This document shows positions 27,238 to 36,504 of a stretch of 49,816 nt of DNA, piece by piece; position 1 is the stretch's first letter, and each line of letters opens with the position of its first letter. Source of the stretch: an uncultured Paraprevotella sp. (GTDB lineage: Bacteria; Bacteroidota; Bacteroidia; Bacteroidales; Bacteroidaceae); the NCBI GenBank assembly GCA_944320775.1, contig CALUIV010000023.1, positions 1 through 49,816 on the forward strand, read 5' to 3'. Made by a program: the position numbers and the translations under genes. Below the pieces are notes generated by a model, which worked only from the letters and a program-made list of their open reading frames with translations, ran no database searches and was not told the origin of the DNA.

Positions 27238-28178
27238 AAGTGAAATTCTGGCTCATTGGCTTTGCATTCTTCTTTTCGTTTTGTGCATTTGCCCAGAAAA
27301 AGCCTACCATCATGATTCTTCCCAGCGACAACTGGTGCAATCAGCGTTATTTCATGACATCATTTTCCAATCAGGGAAGTACGGTTAAAGTTCCCAATTA
27401 CCAACAAGCCTTTATGGAAGATACCGAGCTGCCGCAAGTCATCAGCAAGGTGGGAGGCGTACTTACCGAATTGGGATATAGCTTGAAAGATGCCGAACAG
27501 GAAATAAAGAGTATTGCCACAAAAACAGCCGAGGATAATGTGACTTCCAGTAAGACAAGTGGTGCCGCGCTCAACGAAACCCCACTGGATGTGCTGAAGC
27601 GTCGGGTAAAGTCTGATATTGTAGTTCAAATATGGTGGCAACTGAATCGGGATTCAAAAGGGCATTCTGCATCCTTTACTCTCGAAGCCTTTGATGCCTA
27701 TACCAATAAGCGCATAGCTACCTCTACCGGTACCACCAAAACATCTAAAGAGATCATTCCTGTACTTTTGGAACAGGCCGTGAAAGAAAATATCAAGCCG
27801 TTTGACGAACAAATGTCGCGTTGGTATGACGAACAAAAGAAAAACGGACGGGAAATCATCCTGACTGTGCGTTGTTGGGATAGTTGGGAAAATGATTTGG
27901 AAACGGAATATGGCGGTAACGAATTGACTGACTGCATACAGGATTGGCTGGCGCAACATACGGTAAATGCTACCTATAATTTGAGTGACGGTACGGAAAC
28001 TTTTGCCCAATTTGAACAGGTACGCATTCCGTTGTTTGATGAACGTGGCAGGGCAATGGATGCCCGTTCTTTTGCTACAGAACTGAGGAAATATCTACAG
28101 AAGCCACCCTATAACATTACATCAAAAGTAATGATGAGAGGATTAGGAGAAGTTATTATTGTATTAGGAGAAAAATAG
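27234..28178 (+). CDS. exported protein, DUF6175-like
   Basis: A 314-aa protein with a signal peptide (MKVKFWLIGFAFFFSFCAFA, cut near 20). The mature N-terminus KKPTIMILPSDNWCNQRY has the strand-like form of CsgG/TolB-N/LPP20-related periplasmic domains, followed by helix PQVISKVGGVLTELGYSLKDAE and strands SDIVVQIWWQLN and HSASFTLEAFDAY. A second similar half follows (GREIILTVRCWDSWENDLE... to SKVMMRGLGEVIIVLGEK). I believe it matches the Bacteroidetes family DUF6175, whose function is unknown. First gene of a five-gene operon. Confidence 0.75.
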   Translation: MKVKFWLIGFAFFFSFCAFAQKKPTIMILPSDNWCNQRYFMTSFSNQGSTVKVPNYQQAFMEDTELPQVISKVGGVLTELGYSLKDAEQEIKSIATKTAEDNVTSSKTSGAALNETPLDVLKRRVKSDIVVQIWWQLNRDSKGHSASFTLEAFDAYTNKRIATSTGTTKTSKEIIPVLLEQAVKENIKPFDEQMSRWYDEQKKNGREIILTVRCWDSWENDLETEYGGNELTDCIQDWLAQHTVNATYNLSDGTETFAQFEQVRIPLFDERGRAMDARSFATELRKYLQKPPYNITSKVMMRGLGEVIIVLGEK

Positions 28179-28184
28179 AAAGTT

Positions 28185-29141
28185 ATGAAAGTACGTATAA
28201 TATTATCGTGGATAATGGCATTCTACTGTTCCGCTGCCTTATTCTCGCAAACTTTATCTGATGAAGGCCGTATCTCGCTGAATGCGGTAGTAGCTGATGA
28301 AGATATTCCCTCCGAGGCTTGCCGTAATTTGGAAAACAGACTCACACGTGCTATTGTTGCTAATGGTTACGCTGACAACGGTTACAGCGATCGCTTTGTG
28401 TTGGCTGCTAAGGTGGATATTCTATCAAAGGATGTGATACCATCCACGCCGGCTCGTATATCTCAAAAGTTGGATATTACTTTTATAGTGGGTGATGTGA
28501 TAGAAAATAAGGTATATTCTACCTGTTCCGTATCATTGACGGGTATTGGTACTAATGAAACCAAGGCGTTTATTTCCGCTTTCTCGAAAGTTAATCCCAA
28601 TCATAAAGAACTGCAAGCTATGCTGTTGGAAGCTCGTCAGAAAATTGTGGCATTCTATATTGACCATTGCGACGAAATCGTGCATAATGCTCAAACTTTG
28701 GCCAATATGCAAAAGTATGATGAGGCCATCTTTCGTTTGATGTCTGTGCCAAACGTCTGTGCAGAATGTTACCAAAAATGTCAAGGCACTGCTTCTGCCA
28801 TTTATTCCCGAAAGATAGACAGTGAGGCCGTTACATTACTGAATCAGGCCAAGGCAGAGTGGATGAGTCATCCTGATGCTACTGGAGCACAGATAGTAGC
28901 TGGCATTATCAGCCAAATAAACCCTCAGGCAAAGAATTATAACGAGGTGGCTGCTTTTCGTGAAGAAATCTCGTCTAAATTAGAAGCGGATACCAAAAAG
29001 GAATGGGGCTTTCGGATGAAACAATATGAAGACAAACAGGTTTTTAAACGCAGTATTGTGGATGCCTGTAAAGCTATAGGTGTGGCTTTTGGAAACGGAC
29101 AACCGAAAAATGTAACAAGAAATATAGTTAACAGATGGTAG
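28185..29141 (+). CDS. exported protein with CsgG/LPP20-like N-terminus and TPR-like C-terminus, unknown function
   Basis: 318 aa, signal peptide to about residue 22 (MKVRIILSWIMAFYCSAALF). Residues about 30-130 look like a CsgG-type domain: CRNLENRLTRAIVANGY (helix), RFVLAAKVDIL (strand), QKLDITFIVGDV and YSTCSVSLTGIG (strands), ETKAFISAFSKV (helix). Residues about 165-260 look like helical repeats (NMQKYDEAIFRLMSV, EAVTLLNQAKAEWM). The C-terminus is basic (KKEWGFRMKQYEDKQ). No characterised family is recognised. It begins 6 bp after the previous stop. Confidence 0.72.
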   Translation: MKVRIILSWIMAFYCSAALFSQTLSDEGRISLNAVVADEDIPSEACRNLENRLTRAIVANGYADNGYSDRFVLAAKVDILSKDVIPSTPARISQKLDITFIVGDVIENKVYSTCSVSLTGIGTNETKAFISAFSKVNPNHKELQAMLLEARQKIVAFYIDHCDEIVHNAQTLANMQKYDEAIFRLMSVPNVCAECYQKCQGTASAIYSRKIDSEAVTLLNQAKAEWMSHPDATGAQIVAGIISQINPQAKNYNEVAAFREEISSKLEADTKKEWGFRMKQYEDKQVFKRSIVDACKAIGVAFGNGQPKNVTRNIVNRW

Positions 29142-29163
29142 TAATTTAAATCATTAGAAAAGT

Positions 29164-30498
29164 ATGAAAAATTTAAAATTATTTTTGTTGATATTTGTTG
29201 CATGTATTATTTGTAATGTGGTATATGCGCAACAAACAGATGAAGTGACATTAGTGGTTTCCGCTGACGGACCAACAAAAGATGAAGCTACAAAGATAGC
29301 TCTTCGTAGTGCTATTGAACAAGCTTACGGTACATTTGTTTCAGCTAATACAACTATCCTGAACGATGAGTTGGTAAAAGACGAAATTGTAACCATTTCA
29401 AGTGGGAATATCAAAAACTATTCCGAAATGTCATCCAATATTATGCCTGACGGTAAGTTTTTCGTAACGTTAAAAGCTACTGTGAGTATCTCAAAACTGG
29501 TAAGTTATGCACAGAGTAAAGGGGCTGAGACTGAGTTTGCCGGAGCAACGTTCGGGATGAACATGAAGATGAAAGAATTGAATAAGAAAAATGAGAAAAT
29601 AGCGTTAAATAATTTGGCAGATCAAGTCCTTGCACTATATCCATCGGCTTTTTCTTACAGTTTAACAGTAAGTGAACCCAAATTAATTCCGGGAAGAGAA
29701 AGTGTGTCTTATGGTGAACCTGGTTCCCCACGTAATGCTTCTCTCTATATGCCAGATGTTTGGTCTACTCTTGGATTACCTGGTACTTATGAGGACTATT
29801 ATGTCTCTTCTGTTTCAGTAGGTATCGAACCCAATCAACAAATGAAAAGCATAGTAGAACTTATATTAACTACAGTGAATTCATTGGCCTTGTCACGAGA
29901 GGAAAGAAAAGAGTATGAAAACCTGAATTTAAAAACGCATGCGTCTTTTATATTTCATGGTAGTACACTTGACCAGAATAAAAGAAATACGATTGATAGT
30001 ATCTGTGATGAAAATAAATACATGATCTACCACAATAGTACGCCAAGGTTTGAGTTTCGATCTAATACTTTTAGCCTACTATCTTCCTTGATAAATAATA
30101 AAATTATCAGAATACTAAATAGCTTTCAGATTGTAGATAACTTAGGTAATATTTCTAAAATTACATCTTGGAAAAGTTGTTGGGCAAATGGCAATAGTGT
30201 TTCACTTTATGCGACATCCGGAACAAATCTTCTTTCAGCTTTTGCCAATTACTCTAAAGAAGAAAAGAAAGAAAGACATCCTTCAACTTCCGAATATTAT
30301 TATATAAACGGGAGAGGCGTAAATCTTTTTGATAACTCTTATTTCGGGAAAAGAATTTTTTTTCAAGCGTTTATTTTATTTCCTAAAGATGAAATCAGTA
30401 AGTATTCTAATTTTAAGATTGAGCCTGTTTCTGTTGAAAATATTACAATAGATGATTCTGACGAATTATTAGATATAGATAATAAATTTATCAGGTAA
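29164..30498 (+). CDS. exported protein with FlgT-N/LPP20-like domain
   Basis: 444 aa with a signal peptide (MKNLKLFLLIFVACIICNVVYA, cut near 22). Residues about 26-115 follow the FlgT N-terminal/LPP20 pattern: EVTLVVSADGPTKDEATKIA, LRSAIEQAYGTFVSANT, NDELVKDEIVTISSGNIKNY and KFFVTLKATVSISKL. This domain occurs in outer-membrane or periplasmic assembly proteins, but there are no flagellar genes here. The remaining 330 residues are not recognised. Third gene of the operon, 22 bp after the second. It is more AT-rich than the first two genes. Confidence 0.72.
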   Translation: MKNLKLFLLIFVACIICNVVYAQQTDEVTLVVSADGPTKDEATKIALRSAIEQAYGTFVSANTTILNDELVKDEIVTISSGNIKNYSEMSSNIMPDGKFFVTLKATVSISKLVSYAQSKGAETEFAGATFGMNMKMKELNKKNEKIALNNLADQVLALYPSAFSYSLTVSEPKLIPGRESVSYGEPGSPRNASLYMPDVWSTLGLPGTYEDYYVSSVSVGIEPNQQMKSIVELILTTVNSLALSREERKEYENLNLKTHASFIFHGSTLDQNKRNTIDSICDENKYMIYHNSTPRFEFRSNTFSLLSSLINNKIIRILNSFQIVDNLGNISKITSWKSCWANGNSVSLYATSGTNLLSAFANYSKEEKKERHPSTSEYYYINGRGVNLFDNSYFGKRIFFQAFILFPKDEISKYSNFKIEPVSVENITIDDSDELLDIDNKFIR

Positions 30499-30506
30499 AA
30501 TAACAT

Positions 30507-31097
30507 ATGGAATCCCTATCCTCAAAGTTGTCATTCTACGATTTCCTGAACATATTGGTGACAGGATTTTTATGGCTGAATCTATTTTATGAGCCAATAG
30601 GAAATGGAGTAAGTTGGGTTTATACCTCTGTTATTTCCTTTTTAATAGGAATAATATATCATCAGCTGATGGAATGCTCTATTGCGAAATTTATCCGTAA
30701 TTGTCCTTTAATCAGAAAAAGTGCTTTTCAGGCCGTAGAGAAGGTCCTAAATGAACACCCCATGCCTGATAGTAGTGAGAAAAGTTATTTATATGCCTAT
30801 TATTTAGTGGCAAAAAATAACTGTTTGATGAATATTCCTGTTTTGGAGGCTCATATTGCCTTTATTCGGAATATATGGATTGTATTGCTTTTTTATTTGG
30901 TGGCATTGTGCTCATCTTGTCCATTAGTGGATAGACTAAGAGGTATTTGTGCCTCTTGCGATATTGTTATTGTCATTACAGTGCTTTTAATTACACTGCC
31001 ATTTGTTTGGTATAAGCTACAGAGTAAGGTCTCATATTTGGTTTGGGAAGGAGTTTATTTTATACAAAAGGAAATAACGAAAGAAAGTAGAGTATGA
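30507..31097 (+). CDS. inner-membrane protein of unknown function
   Basis: 196 aa with no signal peptide and about four hydrophobic segments: NILVTGFLWLNLFY (about 16-30), VYTSVISFLIGIIYH (38-52), NIWIVLLFYLVALCSS (124-140) and IVIVITVLLITLPFVW (151-167). Between the pairs is a charged cytoplasmic or periplasmic loop (about 56-118). No family is recognised. It is the only membrane-embedded product of the operon and overlaps the next gene by ATGA (31094-31097). Confidence 0.72.
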   Translation: MESLSSKLSFYDFLNILVTGFLWLNLFYEPIGNGVSWVYTSVISFLIGIIYHQLMECSIAKFIRNCPLIRKSAFQAVEKVLNEHPMPDSSEKSYLYAYYLVAKNNCLMNIPVLEAHIAFIRNIWIVLLFYLVALCSSCPLVDRLRGICASCDIVIVITVLLITLPFVWYKLQSKVSYLVWEGVYFIQKEITKESRV

Positions 31098-31564
31098 AAA
31101 AGATAATATTGGGTAGCATCTTGCTGTTTGTAGCTTTGGGCATTCATGCCCAAAGCTACAGCAGTGATAAAGTATCGTTTACCAACTTCTTGGTACGCAT
31201 GTATAACAATGCCCCTTTTGAAGGTGTTCGTGCTGTGGATGATTATGACCATGCTTATCTTATCTCCGTATTGGCATTAGACAAAGCAAAGTATAAAACA
31301 GAATCTGCCTTGAATCGCGTTGCATCTGTCAAAGCCATGGCACAGGCTTCACGCTATTTCAACGGTTCGAACATCACGCAGGACATGATTATCCGCACAT
31401 CTGAAAAATCGAATGGCAGTACAGATACGGAAATCATAGAGAATATCCGCGAAAATTCGGTAGGCTACGTCAAGGCATTGGAACAGTTGACCAATTTCAC
31501 TCGTGAAGACGGGATGCAGGTGTTTATATACATCAAGCAATTGGACGCACTAAAATGTGATTAG
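31094..31564 (+). CDS. small exported protein, possibly LPP20-like
   Basis: 156 aa with a signal peptide (MKKIILGSILLFVALGIHA). The mature part has a helix SVKAMAQASRYFNG, then TQDMIIRTSEKSNG, EIIENIRENSVGYVKALEQL and a final strand DGMQVFIYIKQLDAL, an order that recalls LPP20 domains; this is inference from pattern only. A very stable 13-bp hairpin in its mRNA lies across the signal-peptide codons (31130-31161). Last gene of the operon; convergent with the TonB receptor 28 bp away. Confidence 0.7.
   Translation: MKKIILGSILLFVALGIHAQSYSSDKVSFTNFLVRMYNNAPFEGVRAVDDYDHAYLISVLALDKAKYKTESALNRVASVKAMAQASRYFNGSNITQDMIIRTSEKSNGSTDTEIIENIRENSVGYVKALEQLTNFTREDGMQVFIYIKQLDALKCD
31130..31161 (+). repeat. 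13-bp perfect inverted repeat in the start region of the last operon gene
   Basis: TGTAGCTTTGGGC at 31130-31142, loop ATTCAT, and its exact complement at 31149-31161, extended by CTG/CAG on the outside. It begins 36 nt after the ATG, inside the signal-peptide codons. Confidence 0.8.
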
Positions 31565-31592
31565 GCGTTTTAATGCTTCTATAAAATTACAT

Positions 31593-33929
31593 TTAATAAG
31601 TCAGCTTGCATCCCAGGAAGAAACGGCGTGGGAGTCCCGGTCCGTAAATATAGCCGGCATCGCGTTTGGCTCCCTCGTCAAAATCATTCTGATAAGCGTT
31701 CAGGATATTCTGTACGCCACCGTTCAACTGGAGTGTGGTGGTCTTGAATAGTGGAATGTCGTAGGCTACTTTGGCGTTCAAATCCCAAAAATCGGGTGTC
31801 GTCACTTCGCGGTCTTCCGGAATATATCCGGCCAGGTGCTGTACGAGCATGCTTCCGGTGTATGTTCCAGTCAGCGCGATGGAAAGATTTTTCACGGGTG
31901 TCATTGTGGCTGTGAAATATCCGTAAAGGTCCGGTGAGCGGAACATCCGTTTTTGTGGAGCGATGTTTTCGTTTTCGCTCCAGGTTTCTGCTTCCTTGTA
32001 ACGGCTTTGTTGCAGGGTGGCTCCGGCTTGTATTTGCATCCATTGATAAGCGGCTTTGCCTTCCAGATTGATACCCATGACGCGTGCTCCTTTCTTGTTA
32101 GTTCGCATGAAAACCAGATTACCTTTTTCATCTTCGCCCTGTTCGTCGAGGAAGAACACGTCTTTCAGGTCGTTGAAGAAACCTTCTATCAGGAAATTGG
32201 TCTGTACCGGTCCGAACTGCCGGTAATAGTCCATCGAAAGACTGAGACTCTGTGAACTTTCTTTTTTCAGGTTCGGGTCTATTTTAATCAGCATGGCCCG
32301 AGCGCCTACAGCTGCAATGTGGAGGTCTTCGTCGAAAGCCTGTGGAGCACGGAAACCACTGGCATAGGAGAAACGGAAATTCAGGTTATCCGTAGGATTA
32401 TATCGCAGATTGACACGAGGATTGAATACCAGATTGTCCAGGAGATTGTGTTTGTCCATACGTCCTCCCAATAGGATACCCCAGTGTTTGTTTTTCCATT
32501 CATTCTGAACAAAGACACTTCCGTTGTGAATCGTTTGTGCAATGGTACGGTCATAGCCGGGCATTTCATCGTGCAGATCGTTGTAGTTGTATTCCGACCC
32601 AGCGGTCAGTTCGGCCGGCAGTCGCAGATTGTGTCCCCAACTATAAGTATATTGTGCACCGCCTACGACGGTCAAGTCGCGTGTACGTCCATAAGCGTCG
32701 GCATCCTGATCTGCTCCATAATAGCTTTTCCGCGAGGTGTGTTGGGACGAAGCGTATATTGTGAGCCGGTGGTTCAGGTTTCGGCTGGACAGTTCATATT
32801 TCAATCCGCCGCCGTTAATGACATGTTCCGTCTGTTCGGCTATGTTGGCCAGATGAGGCTGCAGTTTCAGACTGTCGCCACCACGGCGGTATTCGTTCAG
32901 GTTATGATATTCTAAGGTGAGTTTTGAGAAATCCGTTGTCTTCAGATAAGAACGGAATCCTATGGTCTTGGCTTCTAAGATGCCGACTTCTGTAAAACCG
33001 TCGTTGTTGGCATCGTAGGGAGCACGGTGCCGGCTCTGTCCGAAAATATAAATTCCGGCTTTCTGGTCGTCTGTCACCAAAGACGCGTTGATGGTTGTGT
33101 TGTTGTCCGGTTTGTTGCCCACCATGGTCAGCGTATGCGCCACTTGTGCGGAATTACGCTGAGGCTCTTTGGTGATGATGTTGATGGTTCCGGCTATGGC
33201 TGAAGAACCGAACAGGGCAGAACCACCTCCGCGTACTACTTCCACGCGCTCAATCATGCTCGTGGGAATCTGTTCCAGGCCATATACACCCGTCAGTGAG
33301 CTGAAAATAGGGCGGCTGTCTACCATAATCTGGGTGTAAGGACCGTCCAGACCATTGATGCGTACTTGCTGAAAACCGCAGTTCTGACAATTGGTTTCCA
33401 ATCGTGCACCCGGCTGAAAGCTTAGTCCGTCGGCCAGACAGGTTGCATTAGTTGTTTCAAACATTTTTGAATCGAGTATGTTGACCAGTGAAGGAGCCAT
33501 GCGGCGGCTGGTTTCGTTGCGGTTTGCCGACACAACGACGGCATCGAGTGCAATCTGTTCCTCCTCGGCTGTAAAATTGATTTCTATCGTTTTTTCTTTG
33601 GTCAGGGTGACTGTCCGTCTGACTGTTTTGAATCCCATGGCCTGCATGACCAATGTGAATTGGCCTTCCGGCAGATTCTTCAGGAAATAGTGTCCGGTTG
33701 CATCGGTTGTTGTTCCTATCGTAGTTCCTGCTATAAATACCTTGATAAAAGGTAAATGCTCTCCGGTTTTTTTGTCGGTGATATGACCGATAATGTTGGC
33801 ATCAGTAGGATTCAGTGCCGGATATTCCATGCGTGGGTCAGTCTGGCTGGTTGTGTTTTTGATTTCCGCTTTCATGCTTCTGCAAAAGAAGACAGAAAGG
33901 ATAATCATAAGCGAAAGAATTTTTTTCAT
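31593..33929 (-). CDS. TonB-dependent outer-membrane receptor
   Basis: A 778-aa receptor. After the signal peptide (to about 21) come a carboxypeptidase-regulatory-like domain at about 45-120 (IIGHITDKKTGEHLPFIKVFI), a plug at about 140-260 (IMVDSRPIFSSLTGVYGLEQIP, VEVVRGGGSALFGSSAIAGTINIITK) and a 22-strand barrel ending in an aromatic-rich C-terminus (RRFFLGCKLTY). It follows the FeoA-FeoB gene by 60 bp on the same strand, so import of an iron compound is the likely role; the substrate is an inference. Cys181 and Cys184 (TNCQNCG) in the plug could form a disulfide or bind metal. Confidence 0.93.
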   Translation of the reverse strand: MKKILSLMIILSVFFCRSMKAEIKNTTSQTDPRMEYPALNPTDANIIGHITDKKTGEHLPFIKVFIAGTTIGTTTDATGHYFLKNLPEGQFTLVMQAMGFKTVRRTVTLTKEKTIEINFTAEEEQIALDAVVVSANRNETSRRMAPSLVNILDSKMFETTNATCLADGLSFQPGARLETNCQNCGFQQVRINGLDGPYTQIMVDSRPIFSSLTGVYGLEQIPTSMIERVEVVRGGGSALFGSSAIAGTINIITKEPQRNSAQVAHTLTMVGNKPDNNTTINASLVTDDQKAGIYIFGQSRHRAPYDANNDGFTEVGILEAKTIGFRSYLKTTDFSKLTLEYHNLNEYRRGGDSLKLQPHLANIAEQTEHVINGGGLKYELSSRNLNHRLTIYASSQHTSRKSYYGADQDADAYGRTRDLTVVGGAQYTYSWGHNLRLPAELTAGSEYNYNDLHDEMPGYDRTIAQTIHNGSVFVQNEWKNKHWGILLGGRMDKHNLLDNLVFNPRVNLRYNPTDNLNFRFSYASGFRAPQAFDEDLHIAAVGARAMLIKIDPNLKKESSQSLSLSMDYYRQFGPVQTNFLIEGFFNDLKDVFFLDEQGEDEKGNLVFMRTNKKGARVMGINLEGKAAYQWMQIQAGATLQQSRYKEAETWSENENIAPQKRMFRSPDLYGYFTATMTPVKNLSIALTGTYTGSMLVQHLAGYIPEDREVTTPDFWDLNAKVAYDIPLFKTTTLQLNGGVQNILNAYQNDFDEGAKRDAGYIYGPGLPRRFFLGCKLTY

Positions 33930-33989
33930 ACTTTACTTTGTATTTATGGGTTATATATTTTTTATGTTTGTGTTTCGTTTTTGGATTTA

Positions 33990-36284
33990 TTAAAACCAGA
34001 AAGCAATTCGATAAACGATAAAAGCCATGATGTAGGCAAGAGCCGTGGTGTAGAACATGGTGAAGAATGCCCATTTCCAGTGTCCGCTTTCACCAGCAAT
34101 GGCAGCTATGGTGGCTAAGCATGGAAAATAGAGCAGGGCAAACACCATATAGCCTAAGGCGGCCTGTGGCGTAATGGAAGCGGCGAGTACTTGAGCCAGT
34201 CTGGTCGACGAAGCTTCTGCCACGGTCTCTGCCGAACTATCTTCTTCAGGGATCTGATAAAGAACTCCTAATGTACTTATCATTAATTCTTTTGCTCCAA
34301 CACCGGCGATGATGCCCACGCCCATTCGCCAGTCGTATCCCAACGGACGGATGATCGGCTCCAGGGCATGACCAATTTGCCCCATGTAGGATTGTTCTTG
34401 CTGTTCCATACCGGAAAGCTCCTGTTCCGGTCTTGGGAAGTATCCTAAAGCCCAGACAATGATACTGGCCACCAAAATGATTCCACCCATTTTGTGTAAA
34501 TATTGCCGCCCTTTTTCCCAAGTGTGCCGGAGGATGCCTTTCCAGGCCGGAAGGCGGTAGGGAGGTATTTCCATGACAAAATTAGACTCCTGTTCCCGTT
34601 TGTAGATCCGGCTCATAATCCAGGCCGACAGCAGGGCCAGCAAAATCCCCAGCAGATAAAGGCCAAACAGAACAAACGCGGCATGCTTGGGAAAGAAAGC
34701 TCCGGCCAGAATCACGTACACCGGAATCCGGGCACTGCAAGACATGAAAGGGATTACCAGCATGGTGATGAGCCGGCTTTTGTGGTCTTCGATAGTGCGT
34801 GTTGCCATGATGGCCGGTACATTGCAGCCAAAACCGGTCAGCATCGGGATGAATGATTTTCCGTGCAGTCCCATGCGGTTCAGGAAAGGGTCGGCGAGCA
34901 TGGCTGTCCGGGCCAGATAGCCAGAATCTTCAAGTAAGGAGATAAAGAAATACAGTATGAGAATGTTAGGCAGGAAGACAATGACACTGCCCACACCGCC
35001 AATGATTCCATCGGTAATCAGATCACGGAGGGCTCCTTCAGACATGCTGTTTCCTACTGTTTCGGCCAGTAATCCGATGCCATTGTCAATCCATTCCATG
35101 GGCCAGGCGCCAAGGATAAACGTTGCCCAAAAGATGAATCCCATAACCAGAAAAAACAAGGGATAGGCTGTCCATCGGTTAGCCAGAATCTTGTCGGCCA
35201 GATCGGTGAACCGATCCGTGGGGCCTTTGCAGCGGGTATAGACATTTTGCAATAATTGCCTGATTTGCTGATACCGCAATTCGTCATCGTGTTCGCGCTC
35301 CGGACAAGGGCAGTTTTCGTCCTGGTGTCTGTCGGAATGACGATGCGCCGTGCAGGGATGAGCCATGGATTCTTTTTGTTCTCCGTTTCGTGCCTCTTGG
35401 GCTATTTGGATGGCTTTGTCGAGCAATTTCTCCTTGCCTTTGCCATTTCGTCCGACAGTGGGACAAAAACTCATTCCCATGCGTTCTTCGAGAAGCCTGA
35501 TGTCCAGATGGCTTTCACTTTTTTCCAGCTCATCGTACATGTTCAGGGCGCCAACCATCGGAACCTTACGTTCGCGAAGCTGCAGTGTCAGCAAGAGGTT
35601 CCGCTCGAGATTGGTTGCATCGAGCACATTGATGACGGCGTCAATATGTCCTTTTTCCAGTTCGTGGGCCACATAAGCTTCCTCCGGACTGAATGCACGC
35701 AGTGAATAGGTTCCCGGCAGGTCGATGATGCGTAACGTGTTCTGTTTGAATACCGTTTGTCCTACGGTGCTGCAGACAGTAACTCCGCTGTAGTTTCCCG
35801 TCCGTTCGTGTCCGCCACAGATGGCGTTGAACAGTGATGTTTTTCCACTGTTTGGATTACCGATCAGTGCAATTGTGATGGTTTCGTCCGAAGTTGGGGC
35901 TACGTTGTTTCTATGGTTTTTGCTACAAGAGCAGTGATAATGCGTATTGCAGGAATTGCAGGTAGGTTGATGTTCTGCGAAGCACGATGTAATGGTGCAT
36001 TCATTCTTTTTTTCCAGATTCTCTTCAAAAAAACTTTCATCTTCAGGTTCGGTCAGTACGGGTTCGTCCGAAACACTGATTCGTTGTGCTTCTTTTCGGC
36101 GAAGAGCAATTCTGCTGCCCATCAGTTCTACGACAATTTGCTTGTTTGCCGGTGTATTATAAAGTCGTGTTATGGCCTGACCTCGTACGAAACCCATTTC
36201 TCCAAGTCTGGCTCTGAACGCTCCGCTTCCTTTGACGGAAGCAATATAGAATGATTTACCTTGAATACAGTCGGTTAGTGTCAT
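33990..36284 (-). CDS. feoB: FeoA-FeoB fusion ferrous iron transporter
   Basis: 764-aa Fe2+ importer. Residues 1-74 are a FeoA SH3-like domain (LGEMGFVRGQ). The G domain starts near 136 (GNPNSGKTS at 142-150, DLPGTYSL at 188, NMYDE at 248). The membrane part carries the two Gate motifs (PMLTGFGCNVPAIMATRTI; MSCSARIPVYVIL) and ends in hydrophobic helices. Two Cys/His-rich inserts stand out: 96-124 (5 Cys in CxxC/CxC form plus His) and 309-332 (HxC, HRH, CPC). Its own promoter is at 36341-36310. Confidence 0.95.
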   Translation of the reverse strand: MTLTDCIQGKSFYIASVKGSGAFRARLGEMGFVRGQAITRLYNTPANKQIVVELMGSRIALRRKEAQRISVSDEPVLTEPEDESFFEENLEKKNECTITSCFAEHQPTCNSCNTHYHCSCSKNHRNNVAPTSDETITIALIGNPNSGKTSLFNAICGGHERTGNYSGVTVCSTVGQTVFKQNTLRIIDLPGTYSLRAFSPEEAYVAHELEKGHIDAVINVLDATNLERNLLLTLQLRERKVPMVGALNMYDELEKSESHLDIRLLEERMGMSFCPTVGRNGKGKEKLLDKAIQIAQEARNGEQKESMAHPCTAHRHSDRHQDENCPCPEREHDDELRYQQIRQLLQNVYTRCKGPTDRFTDLADKILANRWTAYPLFFLVMGFIFWATFILGAWPMEWIDNGIGLLAETVGNSMSEGALRDLITDGIIGGVGSVIVFLPNILILYFFISLLEDSGYLARTAMLADPFLNRMGLHGKSFIPMLTGFGCNVPAIMATRTIEDHKSRLITMLVIPFMSCSARIPVYVILAGAFFPKHAAFVLFGLYLLGILLALLSAWIMSRIYKREQESNFVMEIPPYRLPAWKGILRHTWEKGRQYLHKMGGIILVASIIVWALGYFPRPEQELSGMEQQEQSYMGQIGHALEPIIRPLGYDWRMGVGIIAGVGAKELMISTLGVLYQIPEEDSSAETVAEASSTRLAQVLAASITPQAALGYMVFALLYFPCLATIAAIAGESGHWKWAFFTMFYTTALAYIMAFIVYRIAFWF

Positions 36285-36309
36285 ATTCTCTTTCTTTTTT
36301 TTAACGCGG

Positions 36310-36341
36310 CAAAGTTATAACTGTCAGTCAGGAACTGCAAT
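36310..36341 (-). promoter_or_regulatory. promoter of feoB
   Basis: On minus: ATTG (36341-36338), 20-bp spacer, TAACTTTG (36317-36310), an exact TAnnTTTG, 25 bp before the ATG at 36284. No convincing Fur-type palindrome was seen. Confidence 0.65.
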
Positions 36342-36504
36342 ACCCATTTTTATGATTTTTTTAACCTTTTCTCATGTCTTACTGTAGATTTCTCATGGTT
36401 TTTAGGTATTGGTCGTTTTGGGGATACTGTTTGATGATAAAGCTTTGCTTGGGGTGAACTGGTATACCTTTTATCACTAAATGGTGTTGATATGTATGAA
36501 AACA

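Noticed and set aside
35256-35705. 149-codon open frame on plus opposite feoB
   Set aside because: Shadow of the G-domain region of feoB; composition is atypical and no domain is seen.
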